64,000 nt of DNA from Nitrospirota bacterium (GCA_016219645.1 JACRLR010000015.1:62001-126000), one strand, 5' to 3'. Counted from the first letter of the stretch, positions 9,460 through 17,915 are shown. Numbers and translations: made by a program. The notes: generated by a model not told the origin, from the letters alone.

Positions 9460-10357
9460 GCCGGCCTCGCACGATCAGGACGGAACAGGGGGCATGTCTC
9501 AGGAGACTTTCCGAGACGCTCCCCAGATGGAGCCGCTCGTTCTTGGTCAAATCGCGAGATCCGATCACCAAGAGATCGGTATGAGTTGCCTCCACATGTC
9601 TGACAATGGTGTCGATCACGTGGTCCATCTGCACGTCCGTCTCTACGGCGTAGCCCTCTTTCAGGAAATCGTCCCGCAATGATGTCACCAGTCGTGTGGC
9701 TCGCTCGACGACCGGCTGCTCCAACTCTTCGATCTGGGATTTGGACAGGTACCGAACAGCCAAGTCGGTCACAGGTCTTTCGGCAGAGGAGAGGATGGTG
9801 GTGATAGCAGATTCCGGAAGAATACGGGAGCGAAGAAATCGGGCGGCGGCTCGGGACGGTTTCGAGTCATCGACCGCGAGGGTCACGCGCGTTAGCTGAT
9901 GGATCGGCTGTTTCACAACGAGGACGGAGCATGGGGCAATCGATGCGACCTGCCGAGAAATGCTTCCCAACAAGAATCCTTCGATGTCGCTTATCCCGCG
10001 GGATCCAATGAGGATGAGGTCGGCCCTCGCCCGCTGCGCCTGTCGCGCGATCGTCCGGGCGAGGGGGCCGTGGGCTAAGACCGGGTGGTATGTTGTGCGA
10101 GGGCCGGTCGCGGCCTGTCCGAGGGCGACTCGAGCCGATCGCTCTGCTTCGCGGAGGAGCATCGTACCGGCCTTCTCCATGGCACCCAAAGCGCGCTTTT
10201 CAGCCACGGGATTCTTGCCTCTGCCAGCTTGGAGGGCCGATAAATCGACCACATGGAGAAGCGTCACATCCTCCGGCTCACGGTCTGCGAGCGCTTCGAG
10301 TGCTTGCACCCCCCATTGAGACCATTCAGATCCATCCACTGCACAAAGAATTCGCAT
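9452..10357 (-). CDS. Universal stress protein with two Usp domains
   Basis: About 301 residues in two Usp domains. Domain 1 starts MRILCAVDGSEWSQWG and carries GSRGISDIEGFLLGSIS. Domain 2 starts VTLAVDDSKPS and carries GSRDLTKNERLHLGSVSES. Both have the ATP-binding G-2x-G-9x-GS pattern. The ATG at 10357 has GGGAG about 7 bases upstream, so I prefer it to the in-frame extension starting at 10390. It heads the run of overlapping genes that includes the P-type ATPase, which suggests the pump is made under the same stress conditions. Confidence 0.92.
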   Translation of the reverse strand: MRILCAVDGSEWSQWGVQALEALADREPEDVTLLHVVDLSALQAGRGKNPVAEKRALGAMEKAGTMLLREAERSARVALGQAATGPRTTYHPVLAHGPLARTIARQAQRARADLILIGSRGISDIEGFLLGSISRQVASIAPCSVLVVKQPIHQLTRVTLAVDDSKPSRAAARFLRSRILPESAITTILSSAERPVTDLAVRYLSKSQIEELEQPVVERATRLVTSLRDDFLKEGYAVETDVQMDHVIDTIVRHVEATHTDLLVIGSRDLTKNERLHLGSVSESLLRHAPCSVLIVRGRRA

Positions 10358-10676
10358 GACAGCTCCCTTCTTCAATGACGACGACGGCAAACAACCAGTT
10401 GGCGACTCCCGGTATCAGAACTGCATTGCATGTGCCTGTGACACAGGGGAGTAAAGAAGAAGAATCAGCCCTATTCCAAGGAGTTGCGGAGAGAATCAGT
10501 AGAGTGGCTCCAATGAATGGTGCGGCGTTTTGCAGCAGAGAGGGGAACAGCACTGTGGTGAATAGGGTCAGTCTAGCTGGTTTATTTAGTTTGTTTGGTT
10601 TATCTGGTTCGTTTCGTTGAACCCCAAAACCAAATAGACCAAACAAACTAAACAAACCAGAGTGAGGAGGACATCC
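10358..10676. other. Divergent intergenic region with repeat
   Basis: This 319-base gap separates the minus-strand Usp operon from the plus-strand CBS gene and must contain promoters for both. I could not pick a convincing -35/-10 pair. The right third is occupied by the AT-rich hairpin at 10577-10660. The ribosome site of the CBS gene (GAGGAGG, 10664-10670) lies directly after that hairpin. Confidence 0.5.
10577..10660. repeat. AT-rich 9-nt periodic hairpin, copy 2
   Basis: The left arm is a chain of TTTATTTAG, TTTGTTTGG, TTTATCTGG units. The right arm, read on the other strand, is CTGGTTTGTTTAGTTTG and continues with matching units, giving an inverted repeat of more than 30 bases around a short centre. 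It lies just upstream of the ribosome binding site of the CBS-domain gene, so it could affect that messenger. Confidence 0.85.
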
Positions 10677-11129
10677 ATGCCGACGAAGAGGAAGGCGAAG
10701 ACAAAGAAGAAGGCCAGGACAGATAGGAAGAAGGACTTTGGCGAGATGACGGTCAAACAGGTGATGCAGAAAATGGTGCAGTCTGCCCATCTCAAGACGA
10801 AAGGCGACGTTATTGCGTCGCTCATGATCGAGGGGTTCGGGGCCGTGCCGGTGGTGGATACCAAAGATAAACTTCTGGGGATCGTCAGCGAACATGATCT
10901 ACTGGCTGCATTGGATGATGGGCACAAGCTGGGCGCTGTTACCGCCGCTGACATCATGACGTGCAACCCCTATTCGGTCCACCCGGAGACCATACTCCCG
11001 ACGCTGATTCATGTGTTCAGAGCCAGCGATTTGATTCGGGTGCCGGTAGTGGATGTCAAGGACAAACTTGTCGGAATCATCGCCCGTCGCGACGTTCTGC
11101 GTGCTTACCTCGCAGCAGGCCGAGCGTAG
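10677..11129 (+). CDS. CBS-domain pair protein with basic N-terminus
   Basis: A 150-residue protein with two CBS domains (about residues 28-85 and 90-148). Each has the typical VPVVD...LLGIVSEHDLL or VPVVDVKDKLVGIIARRDVL ending. A lysine-rich leader precedes them. Tandem CBS domains form a Bateman module that binds adenine nucleotides. Stand-alone proteins of this size include Hrp1 of the mycobacterial DosR regulon. The ATG at 10677 is chosen because of GAGGAGG at 10664-10670. A paralogue lies at 11605. Confidence 0.92.
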   Translation: MPTKRKAKTKKKARTDRKKDFGEMTVKQVMQKMVQSAHLKTKGDVIASLMIEGFGAVPVVDTKDKLLGIVSEHDLLAALDDGHKLGAVTAADIMTCNPYSVHPETILPTLIHVFRASDLIRVPVVDVKDKLVGIIARRDVLRAYLAAGRA

Positions 11130-11130
11130 A

Positions 11131-11573
11131 AGGATGCTGAAGATGACCCCAAGAAGGGAGAGGGATGGTCCGGTGAGTCCCCTCTGCTCGCGGCTTCAGA
11201 AGGATGGGAAGGGAGCGGCCAGGTGCCCTTCTTGCTCGCAGATAGGGGCGGGGGATGGGGCCTGATGATCTTCTGTGCTCACGCAACGCGCTGCCTCGGA
11301 AGGCGCTCGTTGGACGCGCGCAGTGGAAGATCAATCAGCCCCCATCCCTAGAGATATAACGAGCAAGCTTGGAGGGAACGATGTATGTCGTTCGACGCGC
11401 GCAGAAAGGGCAGCCTTGGCCACTCCCTTGAAGAGATGTAAAGAGCATTGGAAGGCCCTTGCCTGCGGAGCGGCGCGTCCCAGGGCAAAGAGTCTGTCTT
11501 GGCAGACTCAGGGCGGGCGGGTGAAATACCAGCCGGGGTTGGGCGGGTGAGAGCCGCGGTCATTTTGAGCATC
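11131..11573. repeat. Composite repeat island 1 (CAGGATGCTGAAAA-type ends)
   Basis: The left end AGGATGCTGAAGATGACC begins one base after the CBS gene stop. The right end GGTCATTTTGAGCATC is its inverted copy. Inside are the hairpin element at 11252-11348, a half-element beginning GAGCAAGCTTGGAGGGAACG, and a short hairpin with a TCTTGG centre at 11490-11509. About 180 bases from 11241 are almost identical to 26650-26840. No gene is visible within it. Confidence 0.85.
11252..11348. repeat. Variable-arm hairpin element A
   Basis: The left arm GGGATGGGGCCTGATGATCT (from 11252, ending ...CTTC at 11273) pairs with the right arm at 11326-11348 (GAAGATCAATCAGCC then CCCATCCC). The 52-base core between them has the conserved CTCACGCAACGCGC and CTCGTTGGACGCGCGCAG flanks and a TCGGAA apical loop closed by GCC/GGC. 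Confidence 0.85.
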
Positions 11574-11604
11574 ACGCAAATAGAGGATAGAGAAAGGAGG
11601 GACT

Positions 11605-12039
11605 ATGCGACAAACGGAGTTTCTTGCGGCGGCTTGCGATCCCAAATCCTTGACGGTGGGGCAATTGATGCAGGACGCGGTCTTTACCTGTGGCTCCAGG
11701 GCCGATGCCTTGTCCATCAGCCGCATGATGACCCAGCGGAACTTCGGCAGCCTGCCGGTGGTGGAAGAGGACCGGACCTTGGTCGGTCTGATAAGCGAGT
11801 ATGATCTGCTTCAGGCGATGATCGATGGCCGGGATTTGCGAAAGATCATGGCTGTCGAACTCATGAGCAGCAACCCGGTGACCGCTACTGAGAATATGCT
11901 GCTGGAGCAGGTCGCGAATCTTTTCCAGGATCGGTATATCACGCGGGTACCGGTCGTGCGGAACGGCAAGCTCGTCGGTATTCTGGCACGGCGCGATCTA
12001 TTGTATGGGTATATGAAAGCATCGCAGTACTGGTCTTAA
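11605..12039 (+). CDS. CBS-domain pair protein
   Basis: A 144-residue protein with two CBS domains (residues 16-75 and 80-140). Each ends in the usual pattern, LVGLISEYDLLQAM and LVGILARRDLLYGY. It probably senses adenine nucleotides like its neighbour at 10677, although the two are clearly diverged. AAAGGAGGG precedes the ATG with good spacing. It is separated from its paralogue by repeat island 1 and followed directly by island 2. No effector domain is attached. Confidence 0.92.
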   Translation: MRQTEFLAAACDPKSLTVGQLMQDAVFTCGSRADALSISRMMTQRNFGSLPVVEEDRTLVGLISEYDLLQAMIDGRDLRKIMAVELMSSNPVTATENMLLEQVANLFQDRYITRVPVVRNGKLVGILARRDLLYGYMKASQYWS

Positions 12040-12209
12040 CAGGATGCTGAAAATGACGACCTTCTCACCCGCCCAACCCCGGCGCGTCGAGACGCGCGTT
12101 TCCTCAATTGTCGTTCTCAGTCGCTCGTCTCCCTGCAACGTACCCCAAGGGTACGCTTCGGTTGCCGAGCTCCCTGCGGCCTTGCTGGGATGTCATTTTG
12201 AGCATCCTG
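12040..12209. repeat. Composite repeat island 2
   Basis: The sequence CAGGATGCTGAAAATGACG starts at the base after the CBS gene stop (TAA, 12037-12039). The inverted end TGTCATTTTGAGCATCCTG closes it at 12209. The interior carries GCGCGTCGAGACGCGC, a hairpin at the same place as the TCTTGG hairpins of other islands, and GTACCCCAAGGGTACGC, which resembles the centre of the island at 19313. The 3' end lies about 50 bases from the next start codon. Confidence 0.85.
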
Positions 12210-12260
12210 CGGGTGCTACTGTATCTGTTCGGTGCCGCCTTGCTCAGAAATACATCGAAT

Positions 12261-13088
12261 ATGTCCGCTACTATGCTCAAGGCGTTCTGGAGTTCGCTGG
12301 TTGCTGTGACCGTGATGATGGTCATGGCTTTTCACACTTCCGCGCAAGCTGAATCCTCCAAGAAGTATCGCGGTCCCTGTGAGATTCATTATCTGAGTGA
12401 TGCGACGGTCGAGTGGGATTGCCGTGTCATTCCGCACGGCAAATCGCTGGAGACGATGTTTGGCGAGAACTGGGTATATGTGGCGCGATTCAATCGGATC
12501 GATCGGCGCCATGCACATTCAAGCGTGCCCATCAAAGTTCCAATGAGGCTGGAGGATCTCACATCCTTTACTCCTCTTCCCCTGTTCTATCCGGTTGCAG
12601 AGCGAGACGAGCAATTCATTCTGATCGATCTCACGGAGCAGTTTCTCGGAGCCTATGAATATGGAGCCCTTCGCTTCGCGGCTCCCATCGCTTCAGGGAA
12701 TGGACTCAACGAAACGCCCACAGGAAAGTTCCGTCTGACGGCTGCCCATCTGCAACATCAATCCGATCTCTATACCATCGAAGGGACGGATCGACCCTAT
12801 CCGATGAACTACGCGCTGCGCTTCCATGTGAATCGGGAAGGCGTCTCCTATTGGATCCACGGACGGGACATGCCAGGCTATCCAGCCTCCCACGGCTGCA
12901 TCGGCCTCTACGACGAGTCGATGCAGAAAGAAGAATACGGCATACCAATGGACCCGGAACTCAACGACGCGAAAAGACTATTCATGTGGGTTTTAGGCGG
13001 TGAAGTGGAGGACAATCGGGTGATCCGGTTGCCCTATGGTCCAAGGGTCCACATCATCGGCCAAGCGCCCAGGAGTGAGCGGGAATAA
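12261..13088 (+). CDS. L,D-transpeptidase (YkuD family), secreted
   Basis: About 275 residues with an N-terminal signal peptide (hydrophobic FWSSLVAVTVMMVMAFHTSA) and a YkuD catalytic domain containing IHG followed by SHGCIGLYD; C213 is the catalytic cysteine. The enzyme cross-links peptidoglycan or attaches lipoproteins in the periplasm. The region before the catalytic domain (LETMFGENWVYVARFNRID) looks like a degenerate LysM-type segment. The ATG at 12261 is chosen because the signal peptide begins there; ATG 12273 is also possible. The frame stays open upstream into repeat island 2, which is not likely to be translated. Confidence 0.88.
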   Translation: MSATMLKAFWSSLVAVTVMMVMAFHTSAQAESSKKYRGPCEIHYLSDATVEWDCRVIPHGKSLETMFGENWVYVARFNRIDRRHAHSSVPIKVPMRLEDLTSFTPLPLFYPVAERDEQFILIDLTEQFLGAYEYGALRFAAPIASGNGLNETPTGKFRLTAAHLQHQSDLYTIEGTDRPYPMNYALRFHVNREGVSYWIHGRDMPGYPASHGCIGLYDESMQKEEYGIPMDPELNDAKRLFMWVLGGEVEDNRVIRLPYGPRVHIIGQAPRSERE

Positions 13089-13187
13089 TCCGGTGAACTC
13101 GCCCGGCTTTACGTAGGATGGAGTTCGGTATATGGTGTGACCCCGTTGTATTTATACGAACCTCTGTAAGCAGGAGGGTGATGCAAG

Positions 13188-13808
13188 ATGAATCTCAGAT
13201 TTCTGATCGCGTGGCTGGCGCTGTGGCTCCTCGCAGCAGGAGGCTGCGCGGAGGGGCCGAAGGTGCTCACAGATTCCGATCCGTCCACGCAGTTCTCTGC
13301 GTTTCGCACGTTTGCCCTTTCGGGGATGACGGACAGAGGCTATGAGGTCGGGCCGTCGGACCGTTCACCCTTGAGAGGGCGGGTCAAAGAGATGGTTGAC
13401 GAGCAGCTCGTTGCCAAGGGGCTCCGGCAAGTCAGCATGGAAAACCGCCCAGACCTGCTGGTGCACATTTTTTTCGGCGTGAAGGGCCAGCAACGTGTCG
13501 AGACCACTGACAAGACACAGGACCTCTATCCGGGCTGCTACAGAGGTTTCTATCCCGGCTGCTATGGCCGTCAGGTGACTGCCTATGAGTATCACGACGG
13601 CGATTGGGTACCCGCCAGTACTCGCGTCGTGACTACCCACGAGGATCATGAAGGCACCCTGATTGTGGATCTGGCGGACTCGTCGAAAAAGAAGCTGGTG
13701 TGGCGAGCCGTGATTCGGGCAGTGTTGGGGGACAACTTGGAGCAGAATTTTGAATCGGCTAACAAGGGAATCGCCGAAGCATTCAAAGACTATCCACGCG
13801 CCAAATAG
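13188..13808 (+). CDS. DUF4136-type lipoprotein
   Basis: A 206-residue protein with a short lipoprotein-like signal (LALWLLAAGGC, cysteine at about residue 20) and the pattern of DUF4136 envelope proteins: an early FRTFAL segment, a central DLLVHIFFGV strand and a late LVWRAVIRAVL segment. Function of the family is not known. A CYRGFYPGCYG insert in the middle is cysteine and aromatic rich. GCAGGAGGG lies just before the ATG. It follows the transpeptidase by 100 bases. Confidence 0.82.
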   Translation: MNLRFLIAWLALWLLAAGGCAEGPKVLTDSDPSTQFSAFRTFALSGMTDRGYEVGPSDRSPLRGRVKEMVDEQLVAKGLRQVSMENRPDLLVHIFFGVKGQQRVETTDKTQDLYPGCYRGFYPGCYGRQVTAYEYHDGDWVPASTRVVTTHEDHEGTLIVDLADSSKKKLVWRAVIRAVLGDNLEQNFESANKGIAEAFKDYPRAK

Positions 13809-14147
13809 CAGGGATCGGCCCGATCCCATCGGTGACTGTCGGCTGTCCGTTTTGCATCCCTTCTACGCCTCCAACCAGTGAAGGTTTTACCTGTGTCCGG
13901 CATGCTTGGCTCTCGGATTGAGCGTGACATGGCAAAGGAGCGCGAGCCATACGTGTCCAAGGCATGCGGAGCCAGGCCTGTCCTTCCGAAAAAGATGCAT
14001 GAGTAGACGACTGGCCCGGTTATTGAGATAATGAATTATAGCTAAGTGCCAGTCCATTGAGCTCCGTAGCGCTGTCGTGATATTTGTGTGGGAGAGGAAA
14101 CGATAGGTTGCGGATCAGTTCACTGCTTGCAGCACGAAGGCCCCAAA
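13809..14147. other. Intergenic region upstream of the mlaC-like gene
   Basis: No gene is visible. GGGATCGGCCCGATCCC just after the DUF4136 stop is a compact palindrome that could end transcription, but it lacks a T-run. Further on, ACTGGCC near 14010 and GCCAGT near 14048 bracket an AT-rich stretch (TTATTGAGATAATGAATTAT) that may hold the promoter of the next gene. GAAGG near 14136 is its likely ribosome site. Confidence 0.4.
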
Positions 14148-14783
14148 ATGATCAGACAGGCCTTGCGACATGTCCTATCTGGAATCGGAGTGGTCCTCGT
14201 GTTGGCCGTGGGAGTGGCGCCCATGGCGGCTGGAACCGCCACAGCAGCGATAAAAACCACGATTAAACAGATGTTCGTCATCTTGAATGATGAGGAATTG
14301 AAGACCCCGGGCAGGGCCGAAGAACGCCGCCAGCAGCTCGAGAATGTGATCGGGAACCGCATCGCCTATGACGAAATGGCCAAACGATCGTTGGGACCCC
14401 AGTGGGCGCAGCTGAATGACGAAGAAAGGCAGGAATTTGTCCGGTTGTATGCTCAGCTTCTCAGGGATACCTATTCCAGTCGTTTCGACCGCTACTCTGA
14501 TGAGAAGGTCGAGTTTCTCCAGGAGACACTTCAGGGAGACTACGCGGAAGTCAGGACGAGGTTGACGAGTAGCAAGTTTAGTCTTGATGTGGATTACCGG
14601 ATGCTGCAGCGGGCTGGAGACTGGCGTGTCTACGACATTGTTGTAGACGGAATCAGCCTGGTCCACAGCTACCGCGAACAGTTCACCAAAATCATCAGAA
14701 CATACTCCTACGAAGAGTTGGTCACAAAGCTGATGCAGAAGACCGGAGAGATCAAACCTTTTTCGGAGGCGGCGAACCCCTAG
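14148..14783 (+). CDS. mlaC: MlaC/Ttg2D-type periplasmic phospholipid-binding protein
   Basis: About 211 residues: a signal peptide ending near AAGTATA, then a MlaC fold. Family features seen are the LNDEERQEFVRLYAQLLRDTY segment, the VDYRMLQRAGDWRVYDIVVDG strand pair typical of the family, and the SYREQFTKII helix. MlaC carries phospholipids across the periplasm between the outer membrane and the MlaFEDB complex. The other mla genes are not nearby, which is common for stand-alone copies. The TAG stop overlaps the first bases of a repeat element. Confidence 0.85.
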   Translation: MIRQALRHVLSGIGVVLVLAVGVAPMAAGTATAAIKTTIKQMFVILNDEELKTPGRAEERRQQLENVIGNRIAYDEMAKRSLGPQWAQLNDEERQEFVRLYAQLLRDTYSSRFDRYSDEKVEFLQETLQGDYAEVRTRLTSSKFSLDVDYRMLQRAGDWRVYDIVVDGISLVHSYREQFTKIIRTYSYEELVTKLMQKTGEIKPFSEAANP

Positions 14784-14973
14784 CCCACATTATTCATGAC
14801 AGTTCGTTGCGAAATCGCTGAGCCGCGTCGCGAGAACGGCGCGCGGAGCCCTGAGGACCTGAGGCGTACTCGTGCAGTACGTTGAGGGTCCGCAGGGCGA
14901 GCCCGCCGACCGAAGGCTTGTCGTGCAGCGGATCGGCGATTGCAGCAGAAGTGTTCATGAATAATGCGGGCTA
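14781..14973. repeat. MITE-like element with TAGCCC-ATTATTCATGA ends
   Basis: The ends TAGCCCACATTATTCATGA (left) and its inverted copy TCATGAATAATGCGGGCTA (right) match over about 20 bases with one mismatch. The 193-base interior is GC rich and includes TACTCGTGCAGTACG, a small hairpin similar to those in other islands. It has no coding capacity and looks like a non-autonomous palindromic element. The first three bases are the stop codon of the preceding gene. Confidence 0.75.
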
Positions 14974-15096
14974 GATCTCCCACATGTTGGGTGGTCGCCA
15001 TGCTCATTTCTCTTCCGGTTTCCACCCTCGTGCGAGCTGTCCCGCCTGGACAAGGTTGGGACGTGAATAAGGTCAATGCTTATGAAGGCTCAGTGG

Positions 15097-15516
15097 CTAG
15101 TCGCACTCCTTAAACTTCGACTGTCGACAATGCCGGGCCATCTCCAGCGCTTTCGCAATCTGCGCGGCGCTCATGCGTGAAGCCACACGGTCTCGAAGCT
15201 TTATCGCGACCATCGCATCATCCCCACTCACTGCTTCGGCAGCGAGGTGGTACCACATGTATGCGCGAATGAAGTCTTGCGGGACGCCCTGCCCCTTGTC
15301 ATACATCAACCCCAAATTATACTGCCCCTCTGCGTCTCCCTGCTCGGCCGCCCGCTGCCACGACTTCACGGCTCCCTGAGGGTCCTTCGGAATAGTCTGG
15401 CCATCGGCATACATTGCAGCCAGATTGGATTGTGACCCGGCGTCACCAGAGGAATCTGCCGCTTCGCCTGGCGCACAGGCCATGATCAGGAAGACTGTGA
15501 AGAGAACATGCCGCAT
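15097..15516 (-). CDS. Secreted Sel1-like repeat protein
   Basis: About 139 residues: a signal peptide (MRHVLFTVFLIMACAPGEA), then Sel1/TPR-like repeats (NLAAMYADGQTIPKDPQGA and YNLGLMYDKGQGVPQDFIRA) and a C-terminal AYMWYHLAAEAV helix. Sel1 repeats act as protein-binding scaffolds. I choose the ATG at 15516, where the signal peptide begins. The DNA just upstream, including any ribosome site, belongs to a degraded copy of the GAGCAAGCTTGGAGGGA repeat, so expression may depend on repeat-derived sequence. Confidence 0.85.
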   Translation of the reverse strand: MRHVLFTVFLIMACAPGEAADSSGDAGSQSNLAAMYADGQTIPKDPQGAVKSWQRAAEQGDAEGQYNLGLMYDKGQGVPQDFIRAYMWYHLAAEAVSGDDAMVAIKLRDRVASRMSAAQIAKALEMARHCRQSKFKECD

Positions 15517-15822
15517 TGCTAACCTGCCTTCTGCACACATCGAACGTAATCCATGTTCCCTCCAAGCTTGCTCATATGCTCTTCTCTGGAACGGCACTCG
15601 TGTCGGGCCTGACCGTGGCCGTCGAGCGAGGCCCTTCCGATTCTTCAGCTTCTCCAGAGAGGGCGGGCAAACAGTCCTTCACTGCGGGCAGTGAACGATT
15701 ATCGTCGATCTGCTGATTGATCCTTCCCAGCTCGCTAGTTTTTTCTCCCGTGGAAGGGTACCCATGTTGGTCTACGTGCGGCCGTCAAATGCTTGTCCTC
15801 ATCTACCCGCTCTCAGCGAGGA

Positions 15823-15902
15823 GGCTGGCATAGTCTCTACTGCGCGCATCGAGGGACCACCGTTCTATCGTGGGGCCTCTGCGAGCACAGAGACTAGCCA
15901 GC
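15823..15902. repeat. Variable-arm hairpin element B
   Basis: The arms GGCTGGCATAGTCTCT (15823-15838) and AGAGACTAGCCAGC (15889-15902) pair with one bulged base. The 50-base core has the conserved ACTGCGCGCATCGAG and CTCTGCGAGCA flanks and an apical CCAC/GTGG stem. It is in the opposite orientation to copy A. Confidence 0.8.
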
Positions 15903-15930
15903 TTTCTCGCCCCCCTCTCGCCGTACCAGC

Positions 15931-16185
15931 TTGTACGTATAAGTAGTCTCCACAGGCGAAGTGGTTGATGACGCATCGACTAGGAGGCGGGATCGTAAAG
16001 ATCGACCCTTTGCCATTCAGGAAAACCCTATTGCCCGTTCAAATTTGAAAGGACAAGGACCTCAGACTGTACACATTTGTACGTATAAGTAGTCCCCACA
16101 TGGCTAAGTCATTGATAATGTAAGGACTCAATGTTGGATTGTAAATTGCTAAGTACTCCCCACGTCAGTCAATTTTCATCATAAT
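15931..16185. promoter_or_regulatory. Three degenerate direct repeats upstream of zinc-ribbon gene
   Basis: TTGTACGTATAAGTAGTCTC at 15931 is repeated as TTGTACGTATAAGTAGTCCC at 16077. A weaker third copy (TTGTAAATTGCTAAGTACTC at about 16139) ends just before the ribosome site of the gene at 16202. All continue with CCAC. The AT-rich, spaced copies look like operator or promoter elements. No regulator can be assigned. Confidence 0.5.
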
Positions 16186-16201
16186 GAGGGAGGAAAGAGT
16201 G

Positions 16202-16381
16202 ATGGATTGCCCAAAGTGCAAAGGATTAATGATGTTGGAACGGTTCTCGGATTTCTTCCTGGTCTTTTATGCCTGGAAATGTGTCAATTGCGGCGCGATC
16301 ATCGACAAGACGATTTGCAATAATCGAAGAAATAGCCTCGCTGCTAAAGCTACGAAAGAAGTTGAAGCGGCTACCGTATAA
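16202..16381 (+). CDS. Small two-CxxC zinc-ribbon protein
   Basis: A 59-residue protein starting MDCPKCKGLMMLERFSD, with a second cysteine pair in CVNCGAIIDKTI. The two CxxC knuckles predict one bound zinc. Its role is unknown; similar tiny ribbons often accompany regulatory genes. GAGGGAGG at 16186-16193 fixes the ATG at 16202. Relatives of the same design occur at 28327 and 21168 in this window. Confidence 0.82.
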   Translation: MDCPKCKGLMMLERFSDFFLVFYAWKCVNCGAIIDKTICNNRRNSLAAKATKEVEAATV

Positions 16382-16478
16382 TTTTCGTCACAACCTTCGA
16401 TTTCTTTGTGATGTGCCTCAAATTGAACCTCTGAATAGGGGAGGCGGTATATCTGTCCTCCCCCACAGCAGTCTCCCG

Positions 16479-17915
16479 TCACCGCTTTGTTTTCTTCGTG
16501 GTTGTCTTTCCCCCACAGGGCTCCGGGCGGCTGAGGTCGGCCGGTAACTTGGTCTGCTCGTCGAGACAGGCGCTGTCGATTTGCGCCTGGGTCAGGCCCA
16601 GCGCTCTCGTGAGGTTCGCGCCCCGCAAGTTTGCCTGCCGCAGATCGGCTGCATCCAGTCGTACGCCGGTGAAATCCACGCCCGGAAACGAAGTTTCCTG
16701 AAGGTTCGCCTCCTGCAGATTGGCCTGCTCGATCGTGGCGTGACTGAAGTTCGACCTTCTCAAGTCCGCTGCGACCAGATTGGCCGATTCCAAATTTGCC
16801 CCATTGAATTGCGCGCGCTCCAGCGACACGTTCGGCGCGTACATCTGGCTGAGGTCCGCTTGGATGAAAATGGTTCCCTTGCCCCTCGCTCCGATCAGGA
16901 CGGCGTGAGGGAGTTTCGCACCACGGAAGTCGGTTCCATCGAGAATCGAATGGTACAGAATCGCCATTCGAAGGTTGGCAGATTGCAGGTTGGTCCTCAC
17001 CAGCCGTGCGTCTTCGAAGTTGACTCCTTCCAGGTCTGCTTGCCGGAAGTCTGCAGACTGCAGATTGGTGAACCGAAAGTCGGCGCCCCGGAGCAACGCA
17101 TCGCGGAGGCTGGCTTCCGTCAGATCCGCCTCATCGAAATAGGCTCCTTCGAGATCTGCTTCCACGAGGCGCGCGCCGTATAGTCGGGCGCCGTCGAGAA
17201 GGGCGCCCTGCAGATTAGCCTGTTCCATGTTCGCTTTGGTCAAGTTTGTCCGGCGGAGATCGGCATTCAGGAAGTCGGCTCCGGACAAGGCTGCGCCCTG
17301 CAGGTTGGCGCCATAAAAATAACTATCGGCTAGGTTGGCCTGTGTGAAATCGGCAGCGGTGAGGTCCGCGCCTTCAAAGTGTGCCCGTTCGAAGGTGGAT
17401 TCGCGCAGTCTGGCCCCGGTCACAATGGCGTCGTACAGAGCCGCTTCATCGCCTATCGCACGGGATAGACTGGCTTTCGACAATCGAGCATGCCGGAGAT
17501 CGGCGCCCGACAGGTTGCTGTCCTCCAAGCCGGCCTTGGTAAGATCGGCACCGGCGAGCCGCGCCTGCGTCAAGGTGCTCTCGGCGAGGTGCGCTTCCCG
17601 TAGGACTGCGCCTTCCAGGTTGGCCCGTTCCAGGTTGGCTCCGGCGAGTTTCGCCTGGCGCAAGTCTGCCTGACAGAGATTTGCCCGTTGGTACTCCTGC
17701 TTTTCACGTTGTGCGAGCCACCGCCCGTGCGATTCCACAATCGCCTGCAGCTGCTTGGGCGGAACAGGCTTCTTTTTGTAGGCGCTCTCACAGTTGGTGG
17801 CGTAGCTGCTTGCCTGACTCGGTTCTGCCGCTTGGGCAATGGCGGGGATTCCGATGGTCAACGCTGCGATCAATACCCTATGGAAGGCACAGGCTCCTTT
17901 AAGTAATCTTTTCAT
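16479..17915 (-). CDS. Secreted pentapeptide-repeat protein
   Basis: A 478-residue protein with a signal peptide (VLIAALTIGIPAIAQA, cut near residue 30). About 60 residues then precede an almost unbroken run of A(D/N)LXX pentapeptides (ANLERANLEGAVLREAHLAE and similar) to about residue 455. A charged tail KTTTKKTKR ends it. Pentapeptide repeats fold into a right-handed quadrilateral helix. In cytoplasmic Qnr/MfpA proteins this mimics DNA, but export here argues for a structural or binding role in the envelope. AAGGAGATACGA precedes the start. The coding strand is highly repetitive. Confidence 0.92.
   Translation of the reverse strand: MKRLLKGACAFHRVLIAALTIGIPAIAQAAEPSQASSYATNCESAYKKKPVPPKQLQAIVESHGRWLAQREKQEYQRANLCQADLRQAKLAGANLERANLEGAVLREAHLAESTLTQARLAGADLTKAGLEDSNLSGADLRHARLSKASLSRAIGDEAALYDAIVTGARLRESTFERAHFEGADLTAADFTQANLADSYFYGANLQGAALSGADFLNADLRRTNLTKANMEQANLQGALLDGARLYGARLVEADLEGAYFDEADLTEASLRDALLRGADFRFTNLQSADFRQADLEGVNFEDARLVRTNLQSANLRMAILYHSILDGTDFRGAKLPHAVLIGARGKGTIFIQADLSQMYAPNVSLERAQFNGANLESANLVAADLRRSNFSHATIEQANLQEANLQETSFPGVDFTGVRLDAADLRQANLRGANLTRALGLTQAQIDSACLDEQTKLPADLSRPEPCGGKTTTKKTKR

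Larger units (their letters stand above)
15517..16201. other. Gene-poor region with repeats
   Basis: This 685-base gap lies between divergent small genes. It contains a repeat fragment (reverse complement of GAGCAAGCTTGGAGGGA near 15555), a complete variable-arm hairpin at 15823-15902, and an AT-rich right part with three related direct repeats before the zinc-ribbon gene. No convincing coding region was found. Confidence 0.6.
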
